The position numbers and the translations under genes are program-made. From Lumbricus terrestris (Eukaryota; Annelida; Clitellata; Crassiclitellata; Lumbricidae), in the NCBI GenBank assembly GCA_949752735.1, contig OX457037.1, forward strand, positions 63,675,686 through 63,739,685: DNA of 64,000 nt, given 5' to 3'. Positions 1 to 10,858 of this stretch are shown piece by piece. The notes beneath the pieces were generated by a model that did no database searches, had not been told where the DNA came from, and worked only from the letters and a program-made list of their open reading frames with translations. The first letter of the stretch is position 1; the number at the start of each line of letters is the position of its first letter.

Positions 1-59
1 CTACTTGCGTTTCTAGTATTTTCTGTGGGTTGTTGGCCTAGAACCAGTGGCGGCGCTAC

Positions 60-420
60 GCCAGGGCATGGCAGGGCAAATGCCCTGGTAAAAAAGCCTT
101 TGCCCTGGCTGTTGCCCTGGTCGTTGCCCTGCCAGAAATTTTACCCCGGGAGAATTTGTTCGGGCATATTGCTTCTTACTGTTCACGTCCGTCCACTCTG
201 TGGCAGGGCAAAAGGTCCGGCAGGGCAAAATTTTGGCAGGGCAAAAGTTCATGAAGAGAACAAAATCTGGTAGGGCAATTTTCTGGCAGGGCAAAAGTTC
301 TGGCAGGGCAAAAATTTTGGCAGGGTAAAGACCGTAAAATTTAGGCAGGGCAAGCATTCTGAAAGGGAAAAATTCTGGCAGGGCAAACATTTTGGTGGGG
401 CAAAAGTTGTTGCAGGGAAA
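60..420. repeat. Subterminal tandem array of GGCAGGGCAAAA-like units
   Basis: About fifteen degenerate units of roughly 16-18 bp share the core GGCAGGGCAAAA, with a few inverted copies (TTTGCCCTG) near the transposon end. Subterminal arrays like this often bind transposase in hAT elements; that role is inferred here. Open frames across it are low-complexity and not regarded as genes. Confidence 0.7.
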
Positions 421-628
421 TTTTTGTTGCTGTTTATTCACATTGCCGTATACAATCAACAACCTATGCCCAGTTGTCGCTTTATTGTTTTTCAAATGAA
501 GCGTAAGCATTTGCGTAGACAATAGACATATACCTGACTCCATTACTTTATTTGCTGAACGTTTTGTTTTCGATATGCTATTCGAAAGAGGATTTGCAAT
601 GCTTCACTAAGTCACAGAGATTGGTCTA

Positions 629-1781
629 CAGGTTGGGCCAAAAAGACCCTAAAGTTTTTTACCCATGATCTTGGCCAGAGGTAGTAATTTTAAATGAAAT
701 TTTACAGGCTTAAAGACAATTGATATTCACACATGATGGCCAGATTTCATTAAACTATTTCGAACAGAACAAAAGTTATATCACTTGTAGTGAGACCACT
801 CACTGTTATAATATATGACGATTCAAAAACATGACGTAGCAAAAAGTGACAAACCGAATTTATTAAGCAACATCTCAAATAATTTGTGTCAAATAAACGT
901 GTTACTGACAGAAAATCGTTATAATTAGTTAGAAAAAGCAGGTACCAGCATAGCTGCAAGTCGCTGTGACATCATTTAGCAAGATGACTGTAATTTTGTT
1001 TTTAAAATAATAAAATCGATATTTCTATCAGATCAAAATTCCCAAGGTGTCGATGGCACGCAAATTTGTATTCATACACTTCACGAGCTAGGCCCTGGAG
1101 ATAAAGCTATAGTCGGCGCTTAATCTGTTAAACAGTGATTGCAGAGAAATGAAGAGCTAACTTGAATTTGAGAGTTATGAGATGTGCCGTTTATGAAAGG
1201 AAATCGGTTCAACGTCAATATTGCTGTACTGGTTTCATTGAGAAGAACAAATGGTTCCAAATATCCGGATTTGAATCCTATGATTTTGTCAACTATGGAG
1301 AGCTGTTGCTCGAGAAATACCGCAATCTGCAGCCTCAACCAAGAACGATAAGAGACTGAAAATTGATGGTCGCATTGGAGTTGATTGGGAAGACTTATTT
1401 CTGGAACACATCACCAAGTCCATTAAAACTGTACAAAAGACTCAAAACAAGTGTAGGAACTGGTGGTGGACACATTGAACACAGGATGTGATGTACTATC
1501 ACGTTAATTTTATAGCAACAACAATATTATTATTATTTGAGATGAGACATAAAAATCGCTTTGTTGCTACTTTCTTCTGCATTATGCTGCTGATTCGTCA
1601 AAGTCGGTTGTCTCACTAAAAGTGATATCACTCTTGTTCTGTTTGAAATATTGCGGTGAAATCTGGCCACTGCGTAAATATGAATTGTCTTTAAGCCTGT
1701 AAAATTTTATAATTTTTTGGCTTCTGGCCAAGATATTGGCAAAACACTTTATGGGGGGGGTCTTTTTTACGGCCCACCCTG
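629..1781 (+). mobile_element. Mariner-family element nested in the hAT element, degenerate transposase
   Basis: Long imperfect inverted arms (about 629-790 and 1605-1781) begin CAGGTTGGGCC / GGCCCACCCTG and are flanked by TA at both ends (627-628, 1782-1783), the Tc1/mariner target duplication. Between the arms, broken plus-strand frames encode mariner transposase remnants: PDLNP (1265-1279, around the third catalytic Asp), then a RTI motif, then GGHIEH near 1465. Frames change between these motifs, so no functional transposase remains. The right arm is repeated at 2209-2391 by the 610-bp duplication. Confidence 0.8.
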
Positions 1782-2818
1782 TACAAGGTTTCTAAGATTT
1801 GCTTTTCAAATGTCAAAGTATTCGGTTTTATGGATTCGCCCGTTTGATCCTCTGACCAGCCAACCCTAATAGTGCAAGTCATAGGTGTATGATTTATGGC
1901 AAGCACGGTAGCGCAAAATTATAGGCCTAGGGCCTATGTAAACCCTCACTACCGAGCATGCGACTCACCCTCTGCCCTGGTTACTTGTGTGACTGCCCTG
2001 GCTATAAAAAGTGTCTGGCACCGCCACTGCCTAGAACACACTTTAGATAAGAAGGATGCTCCTAGAAATATTAATATGAAAATATAAATAATAACCATGT
2101 AAAGCGGATTGTTTCTCTGGTTGTAGACGGATCGTAAGATCTTGACTGTCGATGTCTTCGAGTAAGTAATGATTTTCTTTGACCAAGGCTTGTCGTACAA
2201 CGAGAAAACAAAGTCGGTTGTCTCACTAAAAGTGATATCACTCTTGTTCTGTTTGAAATATTGCGGTGAAATCTGGCCACTGCGTAAATATGAATTGTCT
2301 TTAAGCCTGTAAAATTTTATAATTTTTTGGCTTCTGGCCAAGATATTGGCAAAACACTTTATGGGGGGGGTCTTTTTTACGGCCCACCCTGTACAAGGTT
2401 TCTAAGATTTGCTTTTCAAATGTCAAAGTATTCGGTTTTATGGATTCGCCCGTTTGATCCTCTGACCAGCCAACCCTAATAGTGCAAGTCATAGGTGTAT
2501 GATTTATGGCAAGCACGGTAGCGCAAAATTATAGGCCTAGGGCCTATGTAAACCCTCACTACCGAGCATGCGACTCACCCTCTGCCCTGGTTACTTGTGT
2601 GACTGCCCTGGCTATAAAAAGTGTCTGGCACCGCCACTGCCTAGAACACACTTTAGATAAGAAGGATGCTCCTAGAAATATTAATATGAAAATATAAATA
2701 ATAACCATGTAAAGCGGATTGTTTCTCTGGTTGTAGACGGATCGTAAGATCTTGACTGTCGATGTCTTCGAGTAAGTAATGATTTTCTTTGACCAAGGCT
2801 TGTCGTACAACGAGAAAA
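1599..2818. repeat. 610-bp tandem duplication (1599-2208 and 2209-2818)
   Basis: The two units appear identical by eye. Each holds the right arm of the mariner, the right end of the hAT element with its target duplication, and the 3' part of the CARD exon. The first unit therefore carries a partial extra copy of that exon (about 2088-2208). Shared CA at the breakpoints suggests microhomology. CCTAGAAC consequently occurs three times (37, 2030, 2640). Confidence 0.93.
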
Positions 2819-3072
2819 GCTCTGGGATGTTTAATGGAGAACAGATGGTCTAGAATAGCTCGACATCTGTCTGATGCGACAGGATTCACATGATGGATTC
2901 TTTGCTTTTGGTCGATGGTGATCACGTGTTCTTGCACCAGCCAATCAGACAGTCGATCCGGTTCAACATCGGACACAAATTTGGCATAGACGTTCAATAT
3001 CCGATACTTTACCTCATCATTTGTGAAAACATCTGATGCATAATACAAACATTTTGCAACTAAGAACATCAA
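2706..3072 (-). CDS. CARD-like exon, copy A (first coding exon of a CARD/coiled-coil/NHL gene)
   Basis: The minus-strand frame from ATG at 3072 gives about 120 residues with the six-helix pattern and conserved hydrophobic spacing of death-fold CARD domains. It includes the stretches DRLSDWLVQEHVIT, CRAILDHLFSI and FLVVRQALVKENHYLL. It matches the copies at 42805-43150 and 63157-63520 closely. The donor G|GTTAT at 2706/2705 lines up with the donor position in the other copies. The downstream coiled-coil and NHL exons would lie left of the window. The intron just after the exon is disturbed by the hAT insertion and the 610-bp duplication. CARD identity rests on pattern only. Confidence 0.7.
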
Positions 3073-3464
3073 ACTTTTTCATTAAAGGCTAATTCTCAAA
3101 TTTCTTCTATCAAAAGCGACTTCATATTTTGTACTAATTATGCTAGACCTATAAACTGTCAACCAATCAGTCAAGTGGATCAAAAGTTTTTTCCTGTATA
3201 CATGCAGACATAGTTAGGCCCACGTACTTTTTTCTTCATATGTAGCCTATAGATAACAGTAGCCTATACAGATTTCTTTGACGTATATTTTGTGCTGAAA
3301 GTGCAGTTTCCTTACCAGCTGTCTCAACTGGAGTTCAAGATAGAAAATGAACGTAATACTAGCAACAATACAGAATTTACAGCTACTGTTCTTTTTATTT
3401 GAGAATTTTTCTTTTGGCGATATTATCAGTAAAATTATTTCCTCCTCCTCATCATTATTCACCA
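3073..3464. other. 5' flank of copy A; no gene
   Basis: AT-rich DNA with no coding signal. From about 3205 it aligns with 26172 onward and 43700 onward, sharing stretches such as CCAGCTGTCTCAACTGGAGTTC, so it belongs to the triplicated upstream region of the CARD gene family. Confidence 0.6.
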
Positions 3465-3860
3465 AAAGCCGTATGCTCGTAGGTGTCTAATTCCAACCCC
3501 GTCCTCTCCTTCCAACCGCCTCTGTCCTGGGCCAGGTGGAACAGCCTTTGTAGTGAGTCAATACACCAGTCCCCTATGTCCTCCTTCCATTCCCGCTGCT
3601 GTCTGCCTCTCCTATTAGTTCCATCCATTACTCCGAAATCCAAAGTCTTAAGTTTCCTGTCGTCCGTCATTCTGGGGATATGCCTGAAAGACCCAGATTT
3701 TTTCAGGGCTTTTTGTGAGATTGTTTCTGCTCTGTCCACTCGCTGAAATATTTCTTCGCTGGTTATTTTCTGCGTCCATTTTATTCTTAGGATCTTTCTG
3801 TAGCATTTGTTCTCGAAAACCAGGATCCTTCTTTTTATCGAGGCGGTGTACACTGTACAA
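3465..3860 (-). mobile_element. LINE 3' fragment (C-terminal end of reverse transcriptase ORF)
   Basis: A minus-strand frame reads like the tail of a non-LTR retrotransposon ORF2: cysteine- and arginine-rich with CYRKILRIKW, RVDRAETIS, RRGRQQREWKEDI and a final LAQDRGGW block. These are hallmarks of RTE/CR1-like ends beyond the RT core. The catalytic YADD region is absent, so this is a 5'-truncated insertion. Confidence 0.7.
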
Positions 3861-3862
3861 CC

Positions 3863-4229
3863 AAGGCCGTAGCTAGGGGGTGTTTTGGGTGTTTTAACAC
3901 CCCCCGAAATGGAAAAAAATAATATAATGCATTTACTAGCACATGATTTTAAAACCATGAAATAAAGTCATGAAAAATACCCCCCAAAATGAAAAATTTT
4001 AAGATAGTAGAATGCATTCACTAGCACATAATGAAAAAACATGAAATTAGGTGGGTGAAAATGGTAAGAAATCAGGGCTGTAATCAAGGGCATTCGCAGG
4101 TGTAGCCTACAACATATACTCACCTCTGTGAAAAACGGATGACTAAAATAGTCATCACTTTTGTTCGGACGGGAAACTGAAGAAACACCCCGCCCCCGCC
4201 CCCCAAATCAAATCCTGGCTACGGCCTTA
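3863..4229. mobile_element. MITE with AAGGCCGTAGC termini
   Basis: The left end AAGGCCGTAGCTAGG mirrors the right end CCTGGCTACGGCCTT, with G/C-rich subterminal runs and an AT-rich middle. A related copy lies at 38949-39230. I could not fix the target duplication, so the superfamily is uncertain. No coding capacity. Confidence 0.7.
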
Positions 4230-4599
4230 CATGTAGCCTATGTGCACCCATGTCTCGCAGCCATAAAGTGCTGTGCTAAAGGTCGTGGTATTAAATCATC
4301 AATGCCACAATATTTTCCTATAGGCCTACTAGTTGCTGGTTATTAGCATTAAATCAATGAAAAGCTTACTTGAATGTGCCATTCCAGTTGCCATTGGAAT
4401 TGAATACCGATCGCATTTCTTTTCCTGTGAACGAAATATTTATCTTTCTTTGAATGTGTAATGGCTATGACAAGAACAAATAAACAAGCCCGTTAGTTTG
4501 CCTCTATGTAGTGTATGCACTTTTGGTTTGCCCTGGAATTTAGGAAACACAACAGACCTATAGGCCTAATAATATTGTTGACGCTTAGACTAGCCTATA
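4230..4599. other. Continuation of copy A 5' flank
   Basis: From about 4330 this aligns with 26715 onward (copy B) and 43990 onward (copy C), including CCATTCCAGTTG and the following AT-rich stretch. It is interrupted relative to those copies by the LINE and MITE insertions just before it. No gene is visible. Confidence 0.6.
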
Positions 4600-4935
4600 A
4601 TGGGCAGGAGCAGGAGATATCGAATCAGGAACGAGAAGACACTGGAGGATCTAGGAGCGGAAGAAGCAGTAGTAGACAAGATCAGGAAAAGAAGACTCAC
4701 GTGGTTTGGCCACGTGAAAAGAATGGGCGACGAAAGACTACCAAGTGCGGCTTTGGACGGCCACGTGGAGGGAGTAAGAAGCAGAGGAAGACAGCTTAAT
4801 TTCAGCAAAATACCTTGATGGATAGCATACCGGTAATAGAAGACCTGAAAGAAAAGAACATGGATTTGAGGAAGGCCGTGGACACTGCAAGAGACAGAGG
4901 AATGTGAAGACGTCTTGTAAAGACCTCATCGACAA
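4600..4935 (+). mobile_element. LINE 3' fragment, plus strand
   Basis: The plus-strand frame reads RYRIRNEKTLEDLG, then RRLTWFGHVKRM and RGRQ. After a frame change it has a DLRKAVDTARDRG-like block. The WFGHVKRM motif is a standard marker of the region after reverse transcriptase in RTE/CR1-type LINEs. Frameshifts and missing upstream domains show a dead, truncated copy. Confidence 0.72.
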
Positions 4936-5957
4936 CGTAATGGTTGACGGAAGAGAGAAAAAAGAAAGAAGATAATAATTATCACACCTATCCTAGATAG
5001 CATATGCACGGCGACACGCCCTTATCCTTTGAATAAGAAAGCGAATATGAAAAAAAAATTAAAACCTTATGCCGATATGATTAGTTTCATATTCTCAACG
5101 CAAAACTGTATGCTCTTTATTCCTTCACACACACTAACGCCAACTTGGAATTTGACCGTTCTGACTCGAGACGAAACACAAATTAAAAGGAGTTCCGTAG
5201 GGCCTATCTGCCAACAGCACGGCGGTTGAAAAGAGTCAATAAAGTAGCGAAGTAGGCCTAGGCCTAATGCAAGTGTTTTCACAATAACTGCAGCTGCTAT
5301 AGAAAGGCGAATTACTAATGAGGTTAGACTAATAGCCTAATTCAACACTCTGTTTGGGCCCCTGGAGGTCGCGGGCCCGTGTGCCTTGCGTACACTGCCC
5401 ACATGGTATCTACGCCACTGTCTAAGCTAAGCTAACCTTCACTTACCTGATCCCGGTGCTCTCAATCATTAGCAGCAATTAGGAAGTCTTAGTCTTCAAT
5501 AACTGCAAGACTTTCAGCAGTGAAGCTGCAGCAGGGCGGTAACTGTATGCATGGTATGATGATGACTCATAGGGTCCTATGAAGGTTATTATAGGCTATA
5601 CCTAACCGACGGGAAAGTCCTAACTTAACTTCCGCGTGCTCTATAATAAACCGACCGCGTGCTCTATTATAATAAACCAAGCAACCGTATCCATGCGAAT
5701 AGACCTGGTGAGTGCAGGGATATTAGGGAGGGTTTGCGCTGGCAGTCTTTGTAGGCCTATGACGTATACCCAGTTACCCACTGAAAGTTATTAGTTAGCA
5801 CAGTCGGGCTATACCGGGTATACCGCTGGCATTTGGTGTAGCCTGCTGCCTATAACGCGAGCAGACCTATACAATTCAAATGTTTGCTAATGTTTATTAT
5901 GCGGCGCAGATACCTCCACGTTTAAGAGCTGACACATCGTCGTCATTTGTCCTGTAG
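4936..5957. other. Distal part of copy A 5' flank; no gene
   Basis: From about 5430 to 5957 the sequence aligns with 46690-47310 in copy C (shared CTTCACTTACCTGATC, ATAACGCGAGCAGACC and TCATTTGTCCTG stretches). No exon or RNA gene is recognisable. Confidence 0.55.
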
Positions 5958-5959
5958 GC

Positions 5960-6230
5960 CAGAGGTTCTCAACCGGTGAATAGACAGTGTCGCAAAAAAT
6001 GGTGCGTCGCTGGTGTGTCGCGAAGAATTGGTGTGTCACGAATTTTCATAGCATTCACTCGTCGTTCTTGCATCGCACTGACTTGCTTACTTTAGCAATT
6101 TTAGCTTGGGGTGGAGGCACCCAAAAGGCCGCTCTTGCCCCATGCTGTGGGGCAAGAATATCATGCCACTCTTACCCTTTGTTGAGGGCAAGACTGGCAT
6201 GCCCTTCGTACCCCCAGAGACAGTAACATA
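5960..6230. mobile_element. hAT-like element fragment
   Basis: CAGAGGTTCTCAACCGGTG at 5960 resembles the CAGRGGTTCTCAA terminus common in animal hAT elements. It begins where homology with copy C ends, so it marks an insertion. I found no matching right end, so the fragment limits are approximate. The next 770 bases (6231-7000) hold nothing I recognise. Confidence 0.45.
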
Positions 6231-7000
6231 GGCTAAGTATTCAACAATTTTGCTTTAGAACAATAAGCAGGAATTAAAATATTTTACATATTAAATGAAA
6301 CTATTGCACACAGCAATGCATAGTGTGATGAAAAGATACCTTCCCTGAAATCCCTCAAATATCGGTTCTGCTAAGCAATCTAAAGAATTGGCACTCTGTA
6401 TTAAGCTTGAATCACAAAAATCACGACAATGTTACATATTTTCTGATATCTAGACAAAAGTCTTAGTCAGTAAACAACAAAGACAAAAGCACACAAGAAA
6501 TAAGTCTTATGTGACTTTTAATTTTCTGTGTTTTAAATGCATTTTTTATTTCTCGGCTTCCATTCTCATTCCATTTTCAGGTACCTGCCATCGCCAAAGG
6601 TAGCCCCCTCTTTGATCCTTCTTATGCACGTTTTCCTCTATAGACTTGCTTTGCACGTACTTGCCTTCATGCAGCATTGTTAGCCTAATATTCGCTCCTT
6701 CTTTTACGCTTGCCAGCAGCAGTGGGCAGAAGAACCTGGCGATGACTTTTCTGAACAAGAGCAAACGACTCAAGACTTTACATGAAGCTACTTTATTGCT
6801 AAACGCTGCTTTACTTGCCTGAATTTCTCACAGGTGAGGATAAGCTGAGTATCAGTGGTATCACTTTCTGAATTTCTTCGCAGATGAGCAATCATTGAGC
6901 ATAGGCTGGGAGTCACTAGGCCTATTATTTCGTTTTACAATGGACATTGTCTCTCATTTCATATTCATTTATTCAATCAAAAATATTACTTTTTTAACAC

Positions 7001-7331
7001 CAGGGCCGTGTTTAAGGGTCTTCGAGTGTCGGTGCAAAGTTTTTCAGCAGGGCAAAATGACGTTCGGCAGTTTTACAAGATTAGCCGTTTAACAAAAATC
7101 CGATGTTCAATAGGCTAGCCTACGTGGTTTGTCGGCTGTGGAGGGTCAGCAAGCAAGCACGCAACGTCGGCGAACTTAGTGAAATCAATGTTTTCTAACA
7201 TTCACTGATTTTACAACAGGTTTAAGTAGCACTGAGACTCGCAAAAGGCATTTGGCCAGTGGTAACAAAACTCTCGGCTCGGGGGCATTCGGTGCACCGC
7301 ACCGAATGGACCTATGTTAAACACGGCCCTG
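7001..7331. mobile_element. hAT-type MITE, 331 bp
   Basis: Termini CAGGGCCGTGTTTAA / TTAAACACGGCCCTG form a perfect inverted repeat. Both sides carry the 8-bp repeat TTTAACAC (6993-7000, 7332-7339). No coding capacity. Confidence 0.88.
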
Positions 7332-7380
7332 TTTAACACGATGCTTTATAACGCGTGATTAAATTTTGTTTAGTTCTTGA

Positions 7381-7532
7381 CCATGGGCGGAGTTTATCAG
7401 GGACTAAGGGGAGCTAACCCTCCAAGAAGACCCAAATTCATTCTCTTACCGTGTAAATGGTATCTTTTCCCGGGCTTAGCTCCCCCAAGAAATCTTTAGC
7501 CCCTCCAAGAACGGAAACCAAGCTCCGCCCAT
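7381..7532. mobile_element. MITE with GGGCGGAG termini, 152 bp
   Basis: Inverted ends around CATGGGCGGAG / CTCCGCCCAT, flanked by the 8-bp repeat GTTCTTGA (7373-7380, 7533-7540). It belongs to the same broad group as the elements at 61196-61513 and 62745-63094. Confidence 0.82.
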
Positions 7533-7897
7533 GTTCTTGACACGCGGTCCGCACATCAATATTTAATCATTATTATTGACGCAGCATCTTCAGTCGTCGA
7601 ATGTCCTCCTGCCTTGTCTGACGACATCCTCTTAAATCCTTGTCACATTCTTCACGATCTCCTCCATCCCGATAAGGTCGCTCCATAGCCTACAACACTC
7701 GACCAAGGCCACATGATCTAACCCTTCCTAGAGTTGACTCTTTTACCAAAAGAAGTTTTATTATGCGAATACTGCATCACTTTGCATAAAATAATGGTTT
7801 CTATTAATTATTTGTTTCCTCTGTAAATTACTGTGCGTTTGCTGGTGGTCTATTAAAGAATATTCTTACTTACTTACTTATTTTACAGCTACTATAA

Positions 7898-7943
<46 letters not shown>
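7898..7943. repeat. (CAT)n microsatellite
   Basis: About fourteen uninterrupted ATC/CAT units. The DNA before it (7533-7897) shows no gene. Confidence 0.95.
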
Positions 7944-7946
<3 letters not shown>

Positions 7947-8435
7947 TCCATGGGTTAAATACCCGTAGGTGTCCGACGCCACTATCTGTCTGAGTCTGTC
8001 TCGCGTCATGTTACCCATGCAGCTTCAACCGGTCCGGTCAGCAGGTCCATAGACTCCATACCATTAACATCTTGGAGCAGCTAGACCACCTTGTCTGATT
8101 GAAGAGAATATTGGGAGAGAGGCATAAGGACAACATGGGTCAATGCCCGTATGTGTCCCACGCTCTCCCCCGACTCTCTCCACTGGTCTGCCCTGACCGG
8201 CCTGTGCGTGTCAGCTCCACATCATGACACCTTGAAGCATCTGAGTCGCTATGTCACTCGTGCCGTGGTTTTTGCGGATTTCAATCGTCTTGGTTTTTTA
8301 CTGCCAGCGTATCGCCACCCATCTGGCAAACCTTCCTCCTTTTGTCCGGGCTTAGGACCAGCACAGGGACGTTGTTGGTTCCCTGTGGCGGAGGATGGAT
8401 GCAGCTTAACGTCGTGCCCAGGACAGAACTATAAT
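7944..8435. repeat. Unclassified dispersed repeat with two related units
   Basis: Two segments start alike (CATGGGTTAAATACCCGTAG at about 7950 and CATGGGTCAATGCCCGTATG at about 8135), followed by similar GTGTCC and CACGC text. This suggests a dimeric or SINE-like repeat of higher G+C than its surroundings. A 95-codon open frame across the second unit has no recognisable domain and is not called a gene. Confidence 0.35.
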
Positions 8436-10010
8436 TAACTAATAAAATTTGAAGCTTTCGTTTACTTTAATCAAAGCAAATTTACTTTTATTTTTGAAAC
8501 GTATTACTGCAATGATTAATGTGACTAGGCTCTGCTGTACATGCATGGTATTTCACTGATACCGTTACAATAAAGATACCAACGCACACGTTTAACCGTT
8601 GCATTATTAAAGTAAAGACTTGATAATAGTTGATTCTAGCGCACAGTACGAGAAAAACAGCGTCCATCCACTGCGATAAAAAAAGGGACACGGTTGTACC
8701 GTATATTGATTGGCACGACTGTCTCTACAGTCAACGGAACGAAGTTGTGGTTGTATGGGTGTGCGATTGTGCGTGTATGCGTCATGGGAGCCCTGCAGAT
8801 AAAGGCAAAAGGGGCACACTCCCACTCGTGGAACTTGCACCCAATTTAAAAAAAAACTATAGCCTACTACTATTTGTTTTCAACGAAACTATAGGCCTAC
8901 TACTATTTGTTTTCATCGAATTTCTATGCACTAAAACACTAATGATACTCAAGGAACACAGAGCGGAGGGGAAAAGTTACAGTTGGATAACACCACTGAA
9001 AGATATAAAATATAAAAAAATATGAAAATATGAAAAAAATTGAAAAAACCCATGTGCTTAATTTCCTAGTTCACATTGCGCTGTTCTTCGCCTAACCTGT
9101 ATATAATTGTAGACCTGTAGCTCATTGTTTAAATCCTTTGAAACTGATGCTCTCTGAACGCCCTTGTGATAGATTGACAGATGGATAGGACAATTGATTG
9201 ATTGCTCGACTGACTGATTGACAAATGGATAGATAGTGGATAGATTGGTGGATAGATTTGGGGGAGAGAAGACAGAACGAAACAGTTAGAATTTGAGAGT
9301 GAGGCATGGAGATAAGAAGCGTTAGAGACTAGAGGTGATATAAATATAAAAATTATAATTATACCAATATCTAGTCACTAGTAGTCAGTGTCGATCATCA
9401 TGAAATGAGAATATCAACCGAATGTTTGCCTTCCACTAAGCACTTAAGCGTCATTCACAATGTATCGATATCTCCGCAGACATAATAATTATTCTGATAT
9501 GCTGTAGACCTACAGACAAACATCATGACTTTAAACAGTAGAAAACAAGCAAACACGAATTGATAATGAAATCTTTTTTAATTTGCACTATTTTTTAATT
9601 TACAACTTTGAGTGAAATAGCAAACATTCTGAAGTTTGTCCTGATATTGTTCAGAACACTGGATCTATAGTATATTCTTACAGAATGATAAAAAAGGCAG
9701 GCGTAGGCTATAGAGTTTTGAAAGCGCACGAAAACATAAGAAGAAATCATTCTAAAATGATGTTAAATGTGCAAATATCCTTAATGTGCATCTTAAAAGA
9801 AACAAATAATTCAGCGCAGTTCTTGTTAAATGTAAATGTAATCGGATTTTATATAGCGGCCGTCTATGACCTCGACCCTGTTAATTATTCAATGAATTAT
9901 TTTTTGGGAAAGTTACCGTAACCATAGTTATAAGAGTAACAAGATACGACCGGTGTAAACTATATAAAACAAATCGTCCCCTTCCTCAACGTCTTCTTCA
10001 TTGCTTTCTA
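8436..10010. other. Intergenic DNA, no gene seen
   Basis: AT-rich sequence with short runs such as a GATTGATTGA/GGATAGAT simple repeat near 9165-9260. Scattered short frames show no domain. I see no exon or RNA gene. Confidence 0.5.
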
Positions 10011-10589
10011 TCAGATTTCCGCCAAACGGAAGACAGTCAGAACAGGGTTCCGAAAATTCTGACCAGCTAGACATACAAGGGTAACGATCTCACTCCTTTC
10101 GCTGTTGTAGTGGAATCCTTGGAGTGAGATTTCCTCACCTGCGCCCAGCAGTTGACCATTAAAATCCATGAGATTATATTCTGAATCTAAAAGTTCCATT
10201 CTGGGGGCACGATCGAATAGCAAGATGCGTCCATCATTGTCGACCTGGCTAATAAATTTCCAAACGTGTAATGAAGACTGGTGTTGACGTATGATATTGC
10301 CATCCAAGTCGATCTCCGTTAATTCTGTTGTAGACCAACCGGAAACAAGGATAAGATTTCCGTTTGACTTTGGAATTATGTTGTGGAAGTAAGAAATATC
10401 TGGGGACAACCTTATATCATGCTGACTGGAACCATTCGCATCACGTATAACTAATGGGGCACCAATACCGCTTTGCTGTTTTGAAAACACAAACCCACCA
10501 TTGCCAGTTACGTACAAAGTAGGATTAGGCAGGTAAATACCACTACCGAGCGGTGTTACAGTATACCGGTGCGCATCATCTTTGGCCAT
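10011..10589 (-). pseudogene. Diverged NHL-type beta-propeller fragment abutting the Polinton
   Basis: The 192-codon minus-strand frame has repeating blade signatures: LTEIDLDGNIIRQ, QVDNDGRILLFDRAPRMELLD and a C-terminal strand ending RLAEI. These align block for block with the last two-thirds of the NHL exons at 32579 and 57489, at much lower identity than those two share. About the first 100 residues are missing, and the frame opens exactly at the Polinton terminus (10591). It is probably a host gene remnant interrupted by, or lost around, the element. A captured cargo gene is possible but less likely, because it lies outside the inverted repeat. Confidence 0.6.
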
Positions 10590-10590
10590 G

Positions 10591-10858
10591 AGTAGTACTA
10601 AACTGGATATTCTGGCTTATTTAACCCAAACCATGGTTAAACTTTCCAAACCAACCCAAACCATGGTTAAACTTTTACCAATCAACCCAAACCATGGTTA
10701 AAAAAAATCATCGAAACTGTGGGAAATTCCCATTCTTGCGATCCGGCGTGCACGAAACCCAAACCATGGTTAAACTATCCAAACCAACCCAAACCATGGT
10801 TAAACTTTTACCAACACACAATTTTTTTTTTACGTCGGTTGGGAAATAACCCATCATC
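10591..10858 (+). repeat. Left terminal inverted repeat of the Polinton
   Basis: It pairs with 25829-26170. It holds five TTAACCATGGTT-type palindromes (CCATGG at 10631, 10661, 10692, 10764, 10794), spaced 30-31 bp except for one 72-bp gap. A GAAACTGTGGGAAATTCCCA block sits in the gap. The left arm is shorter than the right by roughly 70 bp near its inner edge. The integrase stop codon lies at its inner border. Confidence 0.9.

Larger units (their letters stand above)
45..2029. mobile_element. Nonautonomous hAT-like transposon in copy A of the CARD gene
   Basis: The ends are inverted repeats: CAGTGGCGGCGC on the left and its near complement GCACCGCCACTG on the right. They are flanked by the 8-bp direct repeat CCTAGAAC (37-44 and 2030-2037). 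The empty site survives in the paralogous copy C near 42740, where CCTAGAAC runs straight into the same flank. An 8-bp duplication and CAG...CTG ends are typical of hAT elements. No hAT transposase is visible. The left subterminal part (about 60-420) is an irregular tandem array of a GGCAGGGCAAAA-type unit. A mariner is nested inside. Confidence 0.88.

Noticed and set aside
13..543. 176-codon minus-strand frame at the left edge
   Set aside because: It translates the GGCAGGGCAAAA tandem array of the hAT element (repeating FALPE/CPAK text), so it is a repeat artefact.
10620..10815. CRISPR-like array because of regular 30-bp spacing
   Set aside because: Units are transposon subterminal repeats in animal DNA, with repeated rather than unique spacers and no cas genes.
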